This document shows, one piece after another, positions 43,724 to 53,011 of a DNA stretch of 64,000 bases; the first letter of the stretch is position 1; every line of letters starts with the position of its first letter. The notes beneath the pieces were generated by a model that made no database searches, was not told where the DNA came from, and worked only from the letters and a program-made list of their open reading frames with translations. This DNA is from UBA7985 sp002711265 (lineage in GTDB: Bacteria; Pseudomonadota; Alphaproteobacteria; UBA7985): positions 124,001 to 188,000 of the forward strand of contig CBFIBS010000002.1 in the NCBI GenBank assembly GCA_965660945.1, written 5' to 3'. The position numbers were made by a program, and so were the translations under genes.

Positions 43724-45051
43724 GCGGACCGGGCGCAGAGCGCAACTGGGACCCCGCCCGCTGGCAGGATCTGGGCTGGCCGGACTACCGGTTTCTGGGC
43801 TTTGGCGCGGCGCTGGTGTTCTGGTCGGGCATTGGCCAGACCTACCTGATCGGCTTCTTCGGCGGTGAGCTGCGCGAGGCCTTTTCCCTCAGCGACGGCC
43901 AGTACGGGCAGATTTATGGTGCGGCGACCTTTGCCAGCGGCATCCTAATCCTCTGGTCGGGCGGGCTGGTTGATCGCATGCCGCTGCGCCGGATCGGTAC
44001 CATCGTCATCCTTGGCGCCGTCGTCGCCGGGCTGACCATGGCGGCGACCCCGCACTGGGTGTTGCTGCTGCTGTCGTTCTTCCTGCTGCGCCAGTTCGGT
44101 CAGGCAATGATGGGTCACGTCGCCAACGCGGCGATGGGTCGCTACTACGACCGTTTCAAGGGCCGGGCTACGGGGCTACTCGGGGTTGCCTACTCGGTCG
44201 GTGAGCTGCTGCTGCCGCTGCTGGCCTCTTTCCTGATCGGTCAGCTGGCTTTGCCGCCTGCGCTGGCGGCGTTTGAGATCGACATCGGCTGGCGCGGGGC
44301 GTTTCTGGTGATGACGGTGCTGCTCGGCCTGAGCGTGCTGCCAGCCCTGCCGGTGCTGCTGCGCGACATGCCCGCCCGGGATCAGGCCTTGGCTGCCCGG
44401 CTGGCCCGGGATGAAGACGACGAGCGCGCCAGCCCCGGTTCCCGCCGGCGGCAGTGGACCCGCGCGGAAGTGCTGCGCGACCCACGCTTCTGGCTGATCA
44501 TCCCGATGATCATCGCGCAGTCGGGGATCTTTACCGGGCTGTTCTTCCACATCGTTTCAGTACTGGAGGAAAAGGGCTGGGACCCCTCGCTCTGGCCGTA
44601 CTACTGGGGCTTCTATCCCATCGCTGCCTTCGCGCTGAGCCCCGTCGCCGGGCTGCTGGTCGACCGGTTCAGCGCCACGCGGCTGTTCCCGATTTCGCTG
44701 GTGCCCTATGGGCTGGGGCTGATCCTGCTCGGGGCGATGACACCTTTTATCGCGATGATCCTGTGCCTGCTGCTGCTGGCGGTCTCGGTGGCGCTCTACA
44801 ACACGTCTTTCAACACCCTCTGGCCCGAGCTCTATGGCGTCCGCCACCTGGGCAAGGTGCGCACCCTGAGCACCACGGTCATGGTGTTTATCTCGGCCGG
44901 CGGCCCCTTGGTCATGGGGCTGCTCAAGGACTGGGGGATCAGCTACAGCACGCAGTTGTGGACCAGCGGGATCTTCATTTTCCTCGCCTGCATCATCGCC
45001 TGGCTGGCCCTGCGCAGCACCGACGCCCGACCCCTCCAGAAGTCGAGATAG
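43720..45051 (+). CDS. Major facilitator superfamily transporter
   Basis: A 443-residue protein with about 12 hydrophobic helices and a charged central loop (about 213-245, RDEDDERASPGSRRRQWTR). The loop between helices 2 and 3 has LVDRMPLRRIG, the MFS D-R-x-G-R/K-R motif. Closest general resemblance is to the monocarboxylate/oxalate-formate type MFS carriers, but the substrate is not identifiable. The start overlaps the gshB stop, so the two are translated together; this is the main hint for a role, since gshB-linked transporters could handle thiols or their precursors. Confidence 0.85.
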   Translation: MSGPGAERNWDPARWQDLGWPDYRFLGFGAALVFWSGIGQTYLIGFFGGELREAFSLSDGQYGQIYGAATFASGILILWSGGLVDRMPLRRIGTIVILGAVVAGLTMAATPHWVLLLLSFFLLRQFGQAMMGHVANAAMGRYYDRFKGRATGLLGVAYSVGELLLPLLASFLIGQLALPPALAAFEIDIGWRGAFLVMTVLLGLSVLPALPVLLRDMPARDQALAARLARDEDDERASPGSRRRQWTRAEVLRDPRFWLIIPMIIAQSGIFTGLFFHIVSVLEEKGWDPSLWPYYWGFYPIAAFALSPVAGLLVDRFSATRLFPISLVPYGLGLILLGAMTPFIAMILCLLLLAVSVALYNTSFNTLWPELYGVRHLGKVRTLSTTVMVFISAGGPLVMGLLKDWGISYSTQLWTSGIFIFLACIIAWLALRSTDARPLQKSR

Positions 45052-45089
45052 TCGTCGCCTGTACACGTAAAAGGTGTTAAAGCGTGGCC

Positions 45090-46629
45090 ATGGTCGCGCA
45101 AATCAAAACCGTTTCCTTCCAGGGCCTCGACGTCCAGACCGTCGACGTGCAGGTGCTGATGACCAGCGGGCTGCCCAAGGTCACCATCGTCGGTCTGCCC
45201 GAACGCGCTGTCGGCGAAAGCAAGGAGCGGGTGCGCGGGGCTCTGGCATCGCTGGGGCTGATGCAGCCTCCGGCCCATGTCAGCATCAACCTCGCCCCTG
45301 CCGATCTGGCCAAGGAAGGAAGGCACGCACTTCGACCTGCCGATCGTGCTCGGGCTGCTGGTCGAAATGGAGGTGCTGCCACCGGACTGCCTTGATGGCC
45401 TGCTGGCGATGGGGGAGCTGGGTCTGGACGGGTCGATCAGCCCGGTTGTCGGCGCCCTGCCTGCTGCCATCCACGCCAACCGGCTCGGCCTGAGCTTGAT
45501 CTGCCCGCAGGCGCAGGGGCAGGAGGCCGCTTGGGCGGGGCCCGGGCTCGACATCATCGCGCCGAAGTCGCTGCTGGCGCTGATGAACCATCTCATGGGG
45601 CGGCAGCAGATCCCGCGCCCCAAGGTCAGCAGCCTCGACTCCACCCAGCGACCACCGGCGCTCGACCTGCGCGATATCAAGGGGCAGGAGACCGCCAAGC
45701 GGGCGCTGGAGATCACCGCTGCGGGGGGCCACAACCTGCTGCTAATCGGCCCGCCGGGGGCCGGGAAGTCCATGCTGGCGGCCCGACTGGCCGGGCTGCT
45801 GCCGCCGATGACCGCCGAAGAAGCGCTGTCTGTGACCATGGTGCATTCGCTGGCCGGGACCCTCGCCGAAGACGGGCTGGTCTCCAGCCGTCCCTATCGC
45901 GACCCGCACCACTCGGCGAGCCTGCCAGCACTGGTCGGCGGCGGGACCAAGGCCAAGCCTGGCGAGGTCACCCTCGCCCACCTCGGCGTGCTGTTCCTCG
46001 ACGAACTGCCGGAGTTCGACCGCCGCACGCTAGAGGCGTTGCGCCAGCCGATCGAGACCGGAGCCGTCACCGTGTCGCGGGCCAATGCCCACATCACCTA
46101 CCCTGCACACTTCCAGCTGATCGCGGCGATGAACCCCTGCCGCTGCGGCTATCTGGCCGACCCGGGTCGGGCCTGCTCCCGAGCGCCCAAGTGCGGGCAG
46201 GACTATCAAGCGAGGATCAGCGGACCGCTCTACGACCGCATCGATCTGGTGCTTGAGGTTCCGGCGGTTGCGGCGCTGGACCTCGGCCTGGCGCCCAGCG
46301 GCGAGGCCAGTGCCACCGTTGCCGAACGCGTCTTACGGACGCGTGAGCGGCAGGCGCGGCGCTTCGAAACGCAGCATTCACAGACGCTGCTGGACAAGCC
46401 CCCGGTCAACGCTTCGCTCGAGGGGGATCGGCTGGAGGCGCACTGCGCGCTCGACCCTGACGGGCGGCGGCTGGTCGCCGAGGCCGCCGAGCAGCTCAAT
46501 CTGTCGGCGCGGGGCTATCACCGGCTGCTTCGGGTCGCGCGGACCATCGCCGACCTCGATGAACAGGACGAGATCCGGCGCCTGCACATAGCCGAGGCGC
46601 TGTCTTTCCGTCGCTTGGCGCTGGCCTGA
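45090..46629 (+). pseudogene. comM: Mg-chelatase-like ATPase ComM (YifB), frameshifted
   Basis: The N-terminal 78 codons read in frame from 45090 (MVAQIKTVSFQGLDVQTVDVQVLMTSGLPKVTIVGLPE to LAPADLAKEG); the remainder is in another frame to 46629, with the ATP-binding GPPGAGKS near 45755-45780, the sensor LFLDELPEF and NPCRCG region, and a normal C-terminus. The join is at AAGG-AAGG-AAGG (45312-45323); removing one AAGG gives an unbroken ComM of about 510 residues. ComM is a hexameric helicase that helps branch migration in natural transformation. Either a genuine 4-nt duplication or an assembly error; the rest of the gene shows no decay, so I lean to recent or artificial. Confidence 0.88.
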
Positions 46630-46677
46630 AGCCGGGTTCTTCACTACATCAGGGGGTGAGAGCCGCAGGAGCCCCGG

Positions 46678-47643
46678 ATGAAACCTCACCTGACCGTCAA
46701 GCTTGCTGCCCCGCGTGGATTCTGTGCGGGTGTGGTGCGGGCCATCGATATCGTCGAGCGCGCGCTGAAGAAGTACGGGGCGCCGGTCTATGTCCGTCAC
46801 GAGATCGTCCATAACCGCTTCGTGGTCGAAGGGCTGGAAGCCAAGGGTGCTGTGTTCATCGATGAACTCGACGAGGCCCCGACCGACCGACCGGTGATTT
46901 TTTCCGCCCACGGCGTACCCAAGGCGGTTCCGGCCGAAGCCGAGCGGCGGAATATGCACTTTGTCGACGCCACCTGCCCGCTGGTCTCGAAGGTCCATCG
47001 CGAGGCGGAGCGCGCGTACGGGGCGGGCAAGCGCGTCATCCTGATTGGTCACGACGGCCACCCGGAGGTGATCGGGACGCTGGGACAGCTGCCGCAAGGC
47101 GCGGTTAGCCTGATCGGGACAGCGGAACAGGTGGAGGCGCTCGACTGGCCGGGCATCGCGGCGGAAACCGGGACAGGCCTGGCCTACGTCACCCAGACGA
47201 CGCTGTCGGTCGACGACACGGCGACGGTGATTGCAGCGCTGAAGCAGCGCTTCCCGGAGATCACCGAACCCCACGCGGGCGACATTTGCTACGCCACCAC
47301 GAACCGGCAGGAAGCGGTCAAGGCGATCGCGCCTGATTGCGAAGGTTTTCTGGTCGTCGGCGCGCCAAACTCTTCGAACTCGAACCGGCTGGTGGACGTG
47401 GCGCGGCAAGCCGGAGCAGCGCGCTCGTTTCTGGTGCAGCGTGGTGCGGACGTCGCCGGGCTCGATCTGGACGGCGTGCAGTCGCTGGGCCTGACCGCCG
47501 GGGCTTCGGCGCCCGAAGTGCTGGTCGATGAGATCCTCGACGCGCTGCGAGAACGGTTTGAGCTGGAGGTCAGCCTCGAGGTCGTGCGTGAGGAGAACGT
47601 GTTCTTCAACGTGCCGCGCGAACTGCGGGACGTGCCGGCATGA
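46678..47643 (+). CDS. ispH: 4-hydroxy-3-methylbut-2-enyl diphosphate reductase
   Basis: A 321-residue 4Fe-4S enzyme of the non-mevalonate isoprenoid pathway. The three cluster cysteines are Cys16 in APRGFCAGVVRA, the Cys in DATCPLVSKVHREA near 102 and the Cys in GDICYATTNRQEAV near 205. Other segments are HEIVHN near 40 and GAPNSSNSNRLVDVA near 230-245. It overlaps rnhA by four bases. In many Rhodospirillales thrB stands between ispH and rnhA; it is absent here. Confidence 0.97.
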   Translation: MKPHLTVKLAAPRGFCAGVVRAIDIVERALKKYGAPVYVRHEIVHNRFVVEGLEAKGAVFIDELDEAPTDRPVIFSAHGVPKAVPAEAERRNMHFVDATCPLVSKVHREAERAYGAGKRVILIGHDGHPEVIGTLGQLPQGAVSLIGTAEQVEALDWPGIAAETGTGLAYVTQTTLSVDDTATVIAALKQRFPEITEPHAGDICYATTNRQEAVKAIAPDCEGFLVVGAPNSSNSNRLVDVARQAGAARSFLVQRGADVAGLDLDGVQSLGLTAGASAPEVLVDEILDALRERFELEVSLEVVREENVFFNVPRELRDVPA

Positions 47644-48068
47644 GCCGCGTCGAGATTTTCACGGACGGTGCATGCAGCGGCAACCCCGGCCCCGGTGGCT
47701 GGGGGGCTATCCTGCACTTTGGCGAGGCGACGCGAGAGCTCAGTGGCGGGGCGGAAGAGACCACCAACAATCGCATGGAGCTTACAGCGGCGATCGAGGC
47801 GCTCAACGCCCTGAACCGGCCGTGCGACGTGGTGCTGACCACCGACAGTGTGTACGTCAAGGACGGAATCACGGCCTGGATTGACGGCTGGAAGCGTCGC
47901 GGCTGGAAGAATTCGAAGAAGGAACCGGTCAAAAACGAGGACCTGTGGAAGGCGCTGGACGCGGCGCGAGAGCGCCACCGGGTGGAGTGGCGCTGGGTCA
48001 AAGGGCACGCCGGGCACCCGGAGAACGAGCGCGCAGATGAGCTCGCCCGGGCAGGAATCCCGCGTTGA
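47640..48068 (+). CDS. rnhA: Ribonuclease HI
   Basis: A 142-residue RNase H that cuts the RNA strand of RNA-DNA hybrids. Catalytic residues are visible: Asp9 in FTDGACSGNPGPGGWGA, Glu in NNRMELTAAIEAL near 48, Asp in TTDSVYV near 70, His in VKGHAGHPENERADELA near 122 and the last Asp in that motif. The start overlaps the ispH stop as ATGA. Normal length. Confidence 0.97.
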   Translation: MSRVEIFTDGACSGNPGPGGWGAILHFGEATRELSGGAEETTNNRMELTAAIEALNALNRPCDVVLTTDSVYVKDGITAWIDGWKRRGWKNSKKEPVKNEDLWKALDAARERHRVEWRWVKGHAGHPENERADELARAGIPR

Positions 48069-48215
48069 GAGGCTTCCTTACTCCAGGGCAGAAGTAGCCC
48101 GCCCGCCAGTGATTGGAAGATTGCTAGATGCGCCCAGCGTTAATCTGAAAGGCTTTGGTTGCGGGCTTAAAGTTGCCGTCCTGGGTGCAGCCAGCATACA
48201 GAAAGCGCAACCACG

Positions 48216-49814
48216 TCAGAGCAGCGAGCCCTGATCTTCGTCAGCCTGCCGGGAGGGCCGCTTTGACCGCCCCGTAGCCCCGGCGGGCATTGTTGCAGGC
48301 TTAGGCGGTTTTACACCTTTAGAAGCCTCTTTTGCGCCGACAACCACGTCGACGGGGCCATCGATGAAGTGCAAGCGCAGCCGATTGCCGTCCGCGACCG
48401 CTGAGGCACGCGGCACGACATCTCCATCAGCGGTGCTGACCCAAACGTAACCCTGCTCCAGCAGCCGGTCCCGGCTCGATGCGAAGGAATCCAGCAGCCG
48501 CTGGACGTTGCTCAGCACCTGTTGGTGCTGGTCCAGACGCCGTGCGGTGGCCTGTTGCAGGCGGTCGCCAAACCGCTGAGCCGCGAACGTCTGGGCGCGC
48601 GCGCGCGCGGTCTGGCCCGCCGCCGCCCCGAGCCGGTCAGACAGGCTGCGCGCCTGTTCGGCCATGCGCTGCAGTCTTTCCCGAGGGTGACGCACCTTGG
48701 CGGCCACAGTATCAAGCTTGCTTTTCTGCGCCCGGATAGCCGCCTGTAGCCCTCGGTCGAGCCGCTGGTCGATCACGTCGAGCGCCTGTCGCCGCTCCTG
48801 CAGCACCCGGTTGGGGTCGACCAACCCGCGCGCAAGCCCGGCCAGCTCGGTGCTCGTCTGCTGAACCTTACGCTGCAGCCCCCGGCCGATGCGCGCGCCG
48901 AATTCTTCCACCCCAAGCATGAGGTCAGCCCGCACCGGGACCGCCATCTCCGCCGCTCCGGTGGGCGTCGGCGCACGCCGGTCGGCAACGAAGTCGATCA
49001 GCGTCGTGTCGGTCTCATGCCCAACGGCTGAAATCACCGGGATGCGGCTGGCAGCCACGGCCCGCACCACGGACTCCTCGTTAAAGCCCCATAGGTCTTC
49101 GAGCGACCCGCCTCCCCGGCCAACGATCAGCACGTCCGGTCGCGGCACGTGACCACCGGGCTCGATCGCGTTGAAACCGGCGATGGCTGCGGCGACTTCC
49201 GGCGCCGACTTCTCCCCCTGCACCGCGACCGGCCACAGGATCACATGGCGGGGAAAACGGTCTGCAACCCGGTGCAGAATATCGCGGATCACCGCCCCGG
49301 TGGGCGAAGTCACCACGCCGATCACCTGCGGCAGAAACGGCAGAGGCTGCTTGCGTTCAGCCTCGAACAGACCCTCCGCCATCAGCCGCTTGCGCCGGTC
49401 CTCGAGCAGCTTCAGCAGCGCGCCTTCGCCCGCCAGCTCCATCTGCTCGATCACCACCTGGTATTTCGATCCGCCGGGGAAGGTGGTCAGCTTGCCGGTG
49501 ACTATGACCTCCATGCCCTCTTCCGCGCGCAGGCTCAACTTAGAGACGGCCCCGCGCCAGCAGACGGCGTCGATGACCGCCTTCTCGTCCTTCAGCGTCA
49601 GATAGAGGTGCCCCGAGCGGTGGTAGTTGGGCCGGGAAATCTCGCCGCGGACCCGAACCCGGTCGAAGGTGGTCTCGATAGTGCGCTTGACCGCCTGTGC
49701 AACCTCGGAAACGCTCAGCTCAGGCGCGTTGTCGCCGGGCTGGGGCTGTCCGGGCGCCGTTGCGCCAGGTCCAGCCTTACCCTTAGCCGGGCTGTCGAAG
49801 TCGAAAATATCCAT
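48216..49814 (-). CDS. xseA: Exodeoxyribonuclease VII large subunit
   Basis: A 532-residue XseA, longer than the E. coli protein (about 456) because of a 30-residue Gly/Pro-rich N-terminus and a basic C-terminal tail. An OB-fold domain (VRVRGEISRPNYHRSGHLYLTLKDEKAVIDAVCWRG) is followed by the catalytic core with VVTSPTGAVIRDILHRVADRFP, RGGGSLEDLWGFNEE and SAVGHETDTTLIDFVADRRAPTPTGAAE, then a long coiled-coil segment. It degrades single-stranded DNA together with XseB, which is not in this window. Followed downstream (on the minus strand) by a 147-bp gap before the rnhA stop. Confidence 0.95.
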   Translation of the reverse strand: MDIFDFDSPAKGKAGPGATAPGQPQPGDNAPELSVSEVAQAVKRTIETTFDRVRVRGEISRPNYHRSGHLYLTLKDEKAVIDAVCWRGAVSKLSLRAEEGMEVIVTGKLTTFPGGSKYQVVIEQMELAGEGALLKLLEDRRKRLMAEGLFEAERKQPLPFLPQVIGVVTSPTGAVIRDILHRVADRFPRHVILWPVAVQGEKSAPEVAAAIAGFNAIEPGGHVPRPDVLIVGRGGGSLEDLWGFNEESVVRAVAASRIPVISAVGHETDTTLIDFVADRRAPTPTGAAEMAVPVRADLMLGVEEFGARIGRGLQRKVQQTSTELAGLARGLVDPNRVLQERRQALDVIDQRLDRGLQAAIRAQKSKLDTVAAKVRHPRERLQRMAEQARSLSDRLGAAAGQTARARAQTFAAQRFGDRLQQATARRLDQHQQVLSNVQRLLDSFASSRDRLLEQGYVWVSTADGDVVPRASAVADGNRLRLHFIDGPVDVVVGAKEASKGVKPPKPATMPAGATGRSKRPSRQADEDQGSLL

Positions 49815-49831
49815 CTCAGCGGCTTACCAGC

Positions 49832-50275
49832 TCAGCGGCGCTGCGCAAAGAAGGCTGTCAGAAGTTCTCCACAGCGGCGCTCTTCCACCCCTGCGATCAC
49901 TTCGGGCGCGTGGTGGCAGGTCGGCTGCGCAAACACCCGAGGCCCGTGGTCGACCCCACCGGACTTTGGGTCGGCGGCGCCGTAGTAGACCCGGCGTATC
50001 CGGGCCAGAGACAGCGCGCCGGCGCACATGGGGCAGGGCTCGAGCGTCACGTAAAGATCGCAGTCCTCCAGCCACTTGCGGCCGAGCACGCGGCAGGCTT
50101 CGGCGATGGCGAGCATCTCGGCGTGCGCCTGCGGGTTCTGATCGGCCTCGACCCGGTTCCTTGCTGCCGCAATTACAGTGCCATCGCGAACGACAACGGC
50201 CCCCACCGGCACTTCGCCCGCCGCGAACGCCGCCTCAGCCTGCTGCAGCGCGTCTTCGATGAAGGCCAGCGGCAC
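49832..50275 (-). CDS. tadA: tRNA(adenine34) deaminase
   Basis: A 147-residue zinc deaminase that converts A34 of tRNA(Arg) to inosine. Active-site motifs are His51-Ala-Glu53 (HAEML) and Pro80-Cys81-x2-Cys84 (PCPMC), the three zinc ligands and the proton-shuttling Glu. The reading frame stays open to 50377, but a GTG at 50275 with GAGG upstream, just after the tldD stop, gives the standard N-terminus (FIEDALQQAEAAFAAGEVPVGAVVV), so I chose it. xseA starts 18 bases after its stop. Confidence 0.93.
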   Translation of the reverse strand: MPLAFIEDALQQAEAAFAAGEVPVGAVVVRDGTVIAAARNRVEADQNPQAHAEMLAIAEACRVLGRKWLEDCDLYVTLEPCPMCAGALSLARIRRVYYGAADPKSGGVDHGPRVFAQPTCHHAPEVIAGVEERRCGELLTAFFAQRR

Positions 50276-50286
50276 GCCCGCCGTCC

Positions 50287-51705
50287 TCAGACCTGCGTGC
50301 CGCCGACGGTTATCGCGTCGATCTTGCAGGTTGGCTGCCCAACGGTTACCGGCAGGCTCTGGCCCGCTTTGCCGCACATGCCCACGCCCTTCTTGATGGC
50401 AAGGTCGTTGCCGACCATCGACACCCGGCGCATGACCTCAGGGCCGTTCCCGATCAGCGTGACGCCCTTGATCGGCTCGGCGATCCGGCCGTCGCGGATG
50501 CGGTAGGCTTCGGTGATTTTGAAGGTGAACTGACCATTGGTGATGTCGACCTGCCCGCCGCCGAAGTCGACAGCGTAGATGCCGTCTTTGACCGAGGCGA
50601 TGATCTCGCCAGGGTCATCCTGACCCGCCGCCATGAAGGTGTTGGTCATCCGCGGCATGGGCGCATGCGCATAGGACTCGCGCCGGCCATTGCCGGTCGC
50701 CGCCACCCCCATCAGCCGGGCGTTCATCCGGTCCTGCATGTACCCGACAAGCCGCCCATTCTCGATCAGAACGTTGCTCTGGGTCGGCGTTCCCTCGTCG
50801 TCGATGGCCAGCGAGCCCCGGTGGTCGGTCAGCGTGCCGTCGTCGATGATGGTCACCCCCGGGGCTGCCACCATCTCTCCCATCATGCCGGCGTAGAGGG
50901 AGGTCTGCTTGCGGTTGAAGTCGCCCTCCAGCCCGTGACCGACGGCCTCGTGCAGCAGCACCCCGGGCCAGCCGGGGCCGCAGACAACAGTCATCTCACC
51001 CGCCGGCGCTTCGACGGCCTGCAGGTTGACCTCGGCCTGTCGGATTGCCTGCGCCACGGCCTCTTCCCAGGCCAGCTCGCCGATGTGAGGGTCCAGCGCC
51101 GTGCGCCCGCCGAGCGCAAAGCCGCCTGCCTCTCGCTTGTCGCCGTCCTGTAGCATCACCGACACCCGCATCGACGACATGGGGCGTGAGTCGCTGACCC
51201 GGAAGCCGCCGGGGCGGAGCACGGTGACATCCTTGTGCGCGGTCGACAGCGATACCGTCACCTGCCGCACCCTCGGGTCCTTGGCCCGGGCGTGGGCGTC
51301 GATGGTCTGGGCCAGCGCCACTTGCTTTTCAAAGCTCGGGCCGGCGTCGATCACGTCCTCGTCGGTATAGGGGCGCTGGTTGGTGCGCTTTGGGTCAAGC
51401 GCCAGCGTGCCGCCGCCCGAACGCGCCGCCGCGGCCGCCGTCTCGCCTGCGCGGGCCAGCGAAGCCTCGGTGACCTGATCCGAGTGCGCGTAGCCGGTCA
51501 GTTCACCGGCCACCGAGCGCAGGCCAAATCCGCGGTCTTCGTCGTAGGACGCCCGCTTCAGCCGCCCGTCGTCGTAGACCAGCGTCTGCGCCTTGGTGTG
51601 TTCGAGGTAGAGCTCGCCGTCGTCCGCACCGCTCAGCGCCGATTCCAGCTGTGAGAGGGCAAAATCGGGGTCGAGGTCGAGATCCGGCAGCAGTGGCAGG
51701 CCCAT
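50287..51705 (-). CDS. tldD: Metalloprotease TldD
   Basis: A 472-residue member of the TldD/PmbA family, which matures or degrades small modified peptides and antitoxins. The zinc motif is HEAVGHGLEGD, with His252, Glu253 and His257. Other family segments are YDEDRGFGLRSV near 54-65, TIIDDGTLTDHRGSLAIDDEGTPTQSNVLIENGRLVGYMQDRMNA near 285-330 and the final KIDAITVGGTQV. It starts divergently from ctaC across 251 bp, the usual tldD-cox arrangement of alphaproteobacteria. The partner gene tldE/pmbA is not in this window. Confidence 0.96.
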   Translation of the reverse strand: MGLPLLPDLDLDPDFALSQLESALSGADDGELYLEHTKAQTLVYDDGRLKRASYDEDRGFGLRSVAGELTGYAHSDQVTEASLARAGETAAAAARSGGGTLALDPKRTNQRPYTDEDVIDAGPSFEKQVALAQTIDAHARAKDPRVRQVTVSLSTAHKDVTVLRPGGFRVSDSRPMSSMRVSVMLQDGDKREAGGFALGGRTALDPHIGELAWEEAVAQAIRQAEVNLQAVEAPAGEMTVVCGPGWPGVLLHEAVGHGLEGDFNRKQTSLYAGMMGEMVAAPGVTIIDDGTLTDHRGSLAIDDEGTPTQSNVLIENGRLVGYMQDRMNARLMGVAATGNGRRESYAHAPMPRMTNTFMAAGQDDPGEIIASVKDGIYAVDFGGGQVDITNGQFTFKITEAYRIRDGRIAEPIKGVTLIGNGPEVMRRVSMVGNDLAIKKGVGMCGKAGQSLPVTVGQPTCKIDAITVGGTQV

Positions 51706-51956
51706 GATGTCGTCATCCTAAGCAAAGGTGAGTTGCGAAAAGGCTAAAGCTCAACAGGATATGGTGCCTAGTCAAAGGGTTTCGAGGCCTGAAAGGCAAG
51801 ATTAATCCGCGTCATTCCGCCCTGCGGCCCACCTATGACTTTGCTTGTGAATTCATGTCGTCTAAGAGAGGGTCACGCCGAGAGCAATGGGGCACAACCC
51901 TTCCGCGGTCAGCCCCGCTTTCGCCACTGAATATCACTGATAAGCAAGCAGGTCCC
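51706..51956. promoter_or_regulatory. Divergent region between tldD and the cox operon
   Basis: This 251-bp gap must carry the promoter of the oxidase operon. I saw no convincing -35/-10 hexamers and no FNR/Anr-type site (TTGAT-N4-ATCAA). An open frame from 51855 that extends ctaC upstream is not supported by a signal peptide. Confidence 0.45.
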
Positions 51957-52907
51957 ATGGTGCGGATTTTCAAATCAATCGTGCTCGCGTTGTCTCTCCT
52001 GACAGTCGCAGCGACAGCAGCCCAAGCCCAGGTTACCGTCCAGGGTGTTCCGGTCGAATACGGTCTGAGCTTCCAGGAGCCCGCGACCCCGATCATGGAG
52101 CGCGCCGTTGGTCAGTTTAACGTGTTTATCCTGCCGCTGATGGCAGCCGTTACGGTCTTTGTCCTCGTGCTGCTGCTCTGGACGTGCTGGGCGTTCCGCG
52201 AGCGGGCCGGGCACCAGCCCGGCAACTTCACCCACAACACCCGGATAGAGATCATCTGGACTGTTGTGCCGATCCTGATCCTCGTGGTGATGTTCGTCCC
52301 TGCGATGCGGTTCCTGTACTACAACGAGAACGGTCCGGACATGCTCATCAACGGTGAGCGTGGTAACGACAAGCACGCCGAACTGGTGATGCAGGTGACG
52401 GGCAACCAGTGGAACTGGACCTACGAATACCTGCTGTACCGCGATGAAAACGGCGTTGAGACCGACGTCTCCGGTATTGAATTCACGGCGAACATGCTCC
52501 CACAGGACGCCCTGCTCGCCGACACTCGCCGCGACGGCAGCCTGTACAAGGGCGAGACCGACTATCACGTCGTAATTCCGAGCAACACCGTGGTGCGCTT
52601 CAACGTGACCGCTTCGGACGTGCTGCACGCCTTCGCCATGCCGGCCTTCGGCATGAAGGTCGACGCGATCCCGGGTCACATGAACAACACCTGGGCGCTG
52701 GTGAACCCGGGCAAGGAAGGCCTCTACATCGGTCAGTGTTCCGAGATTTGCGGTGACCGGCATTCGTTCATGCCGATCGCGATCGACGCGCTGCCCAAGG
52801 AAGAGTTCCTCGCTTGGGTCGGTACCGCCAAGGGTGAGCTGGAGAGTGGGGCTATCGGCCCATCGCTGCCCGCGCGCTACGACAACCAGGTTGCTGCGGC
52901 GAATTAA
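51957..52907 (+). CDS. ctaC: Cytochrome c oxidase subunit II
   Basis: A 316-residue CoxB. A signal peptide (about residues 1-23) is followed by two transmembrane helices near 45-75 and 95-115. The periplasmic cupredoxin domain has the CuA site: GQCSEICGDRHSFMP with two Cys, His and Met, and the preceding His in DVLHAFAMPAFGMK. The start is the ATG at 51957, supported by the signal peptide; an upstream frame begins at 51855 and lacks one. It receives electrons from cytochrome c. First gene of the aa3-type oxidase operon. Confidence 0.96.
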   Translation: MVRIFKSIVLALSLLTVAATAAQAQVTVQGVPVEYGLSFQEPATPIMERAVGQFNVFILPLMAAVTVFVLVLLLWTCWAFRERAGHQPGNFTHNTRIEIIWTVVPILILVVMFVPAMRFLYYNENGPDMLINGERGNDKHAELVMQVTGNQWNWTYEYLLYRDENGVETDVSGIEFTANMLPQDALLADTRRDGSLYKGETDYHVVIPSNTVVRFNVTASDVLHAFAMPAFGMKVDAIPGHMNNTWALVNPGKEGLYIGQCSEICGDRHSFMPIAIDALPKEEFLAWVGTAKGELESGAIGPSLPARYDNQVAAAN

Positions 52908-53011
52908 CGCCCAGCGCATTAAGCACCAGCCCTCGGAGCAGGGCTGGTCTAGAACCAACAACGACGACGTCCAAGACCAAGATTTAAGGCCAAGGATTCA
53001 AGGAAGAGACG

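Noticed and set aside
48594..48610. Alternating GC run inside xseA
   Set aside because: It encodes Arg-Ala repeats in the coiled-coil part of the protein; expected in a GC-rich coding sequence.
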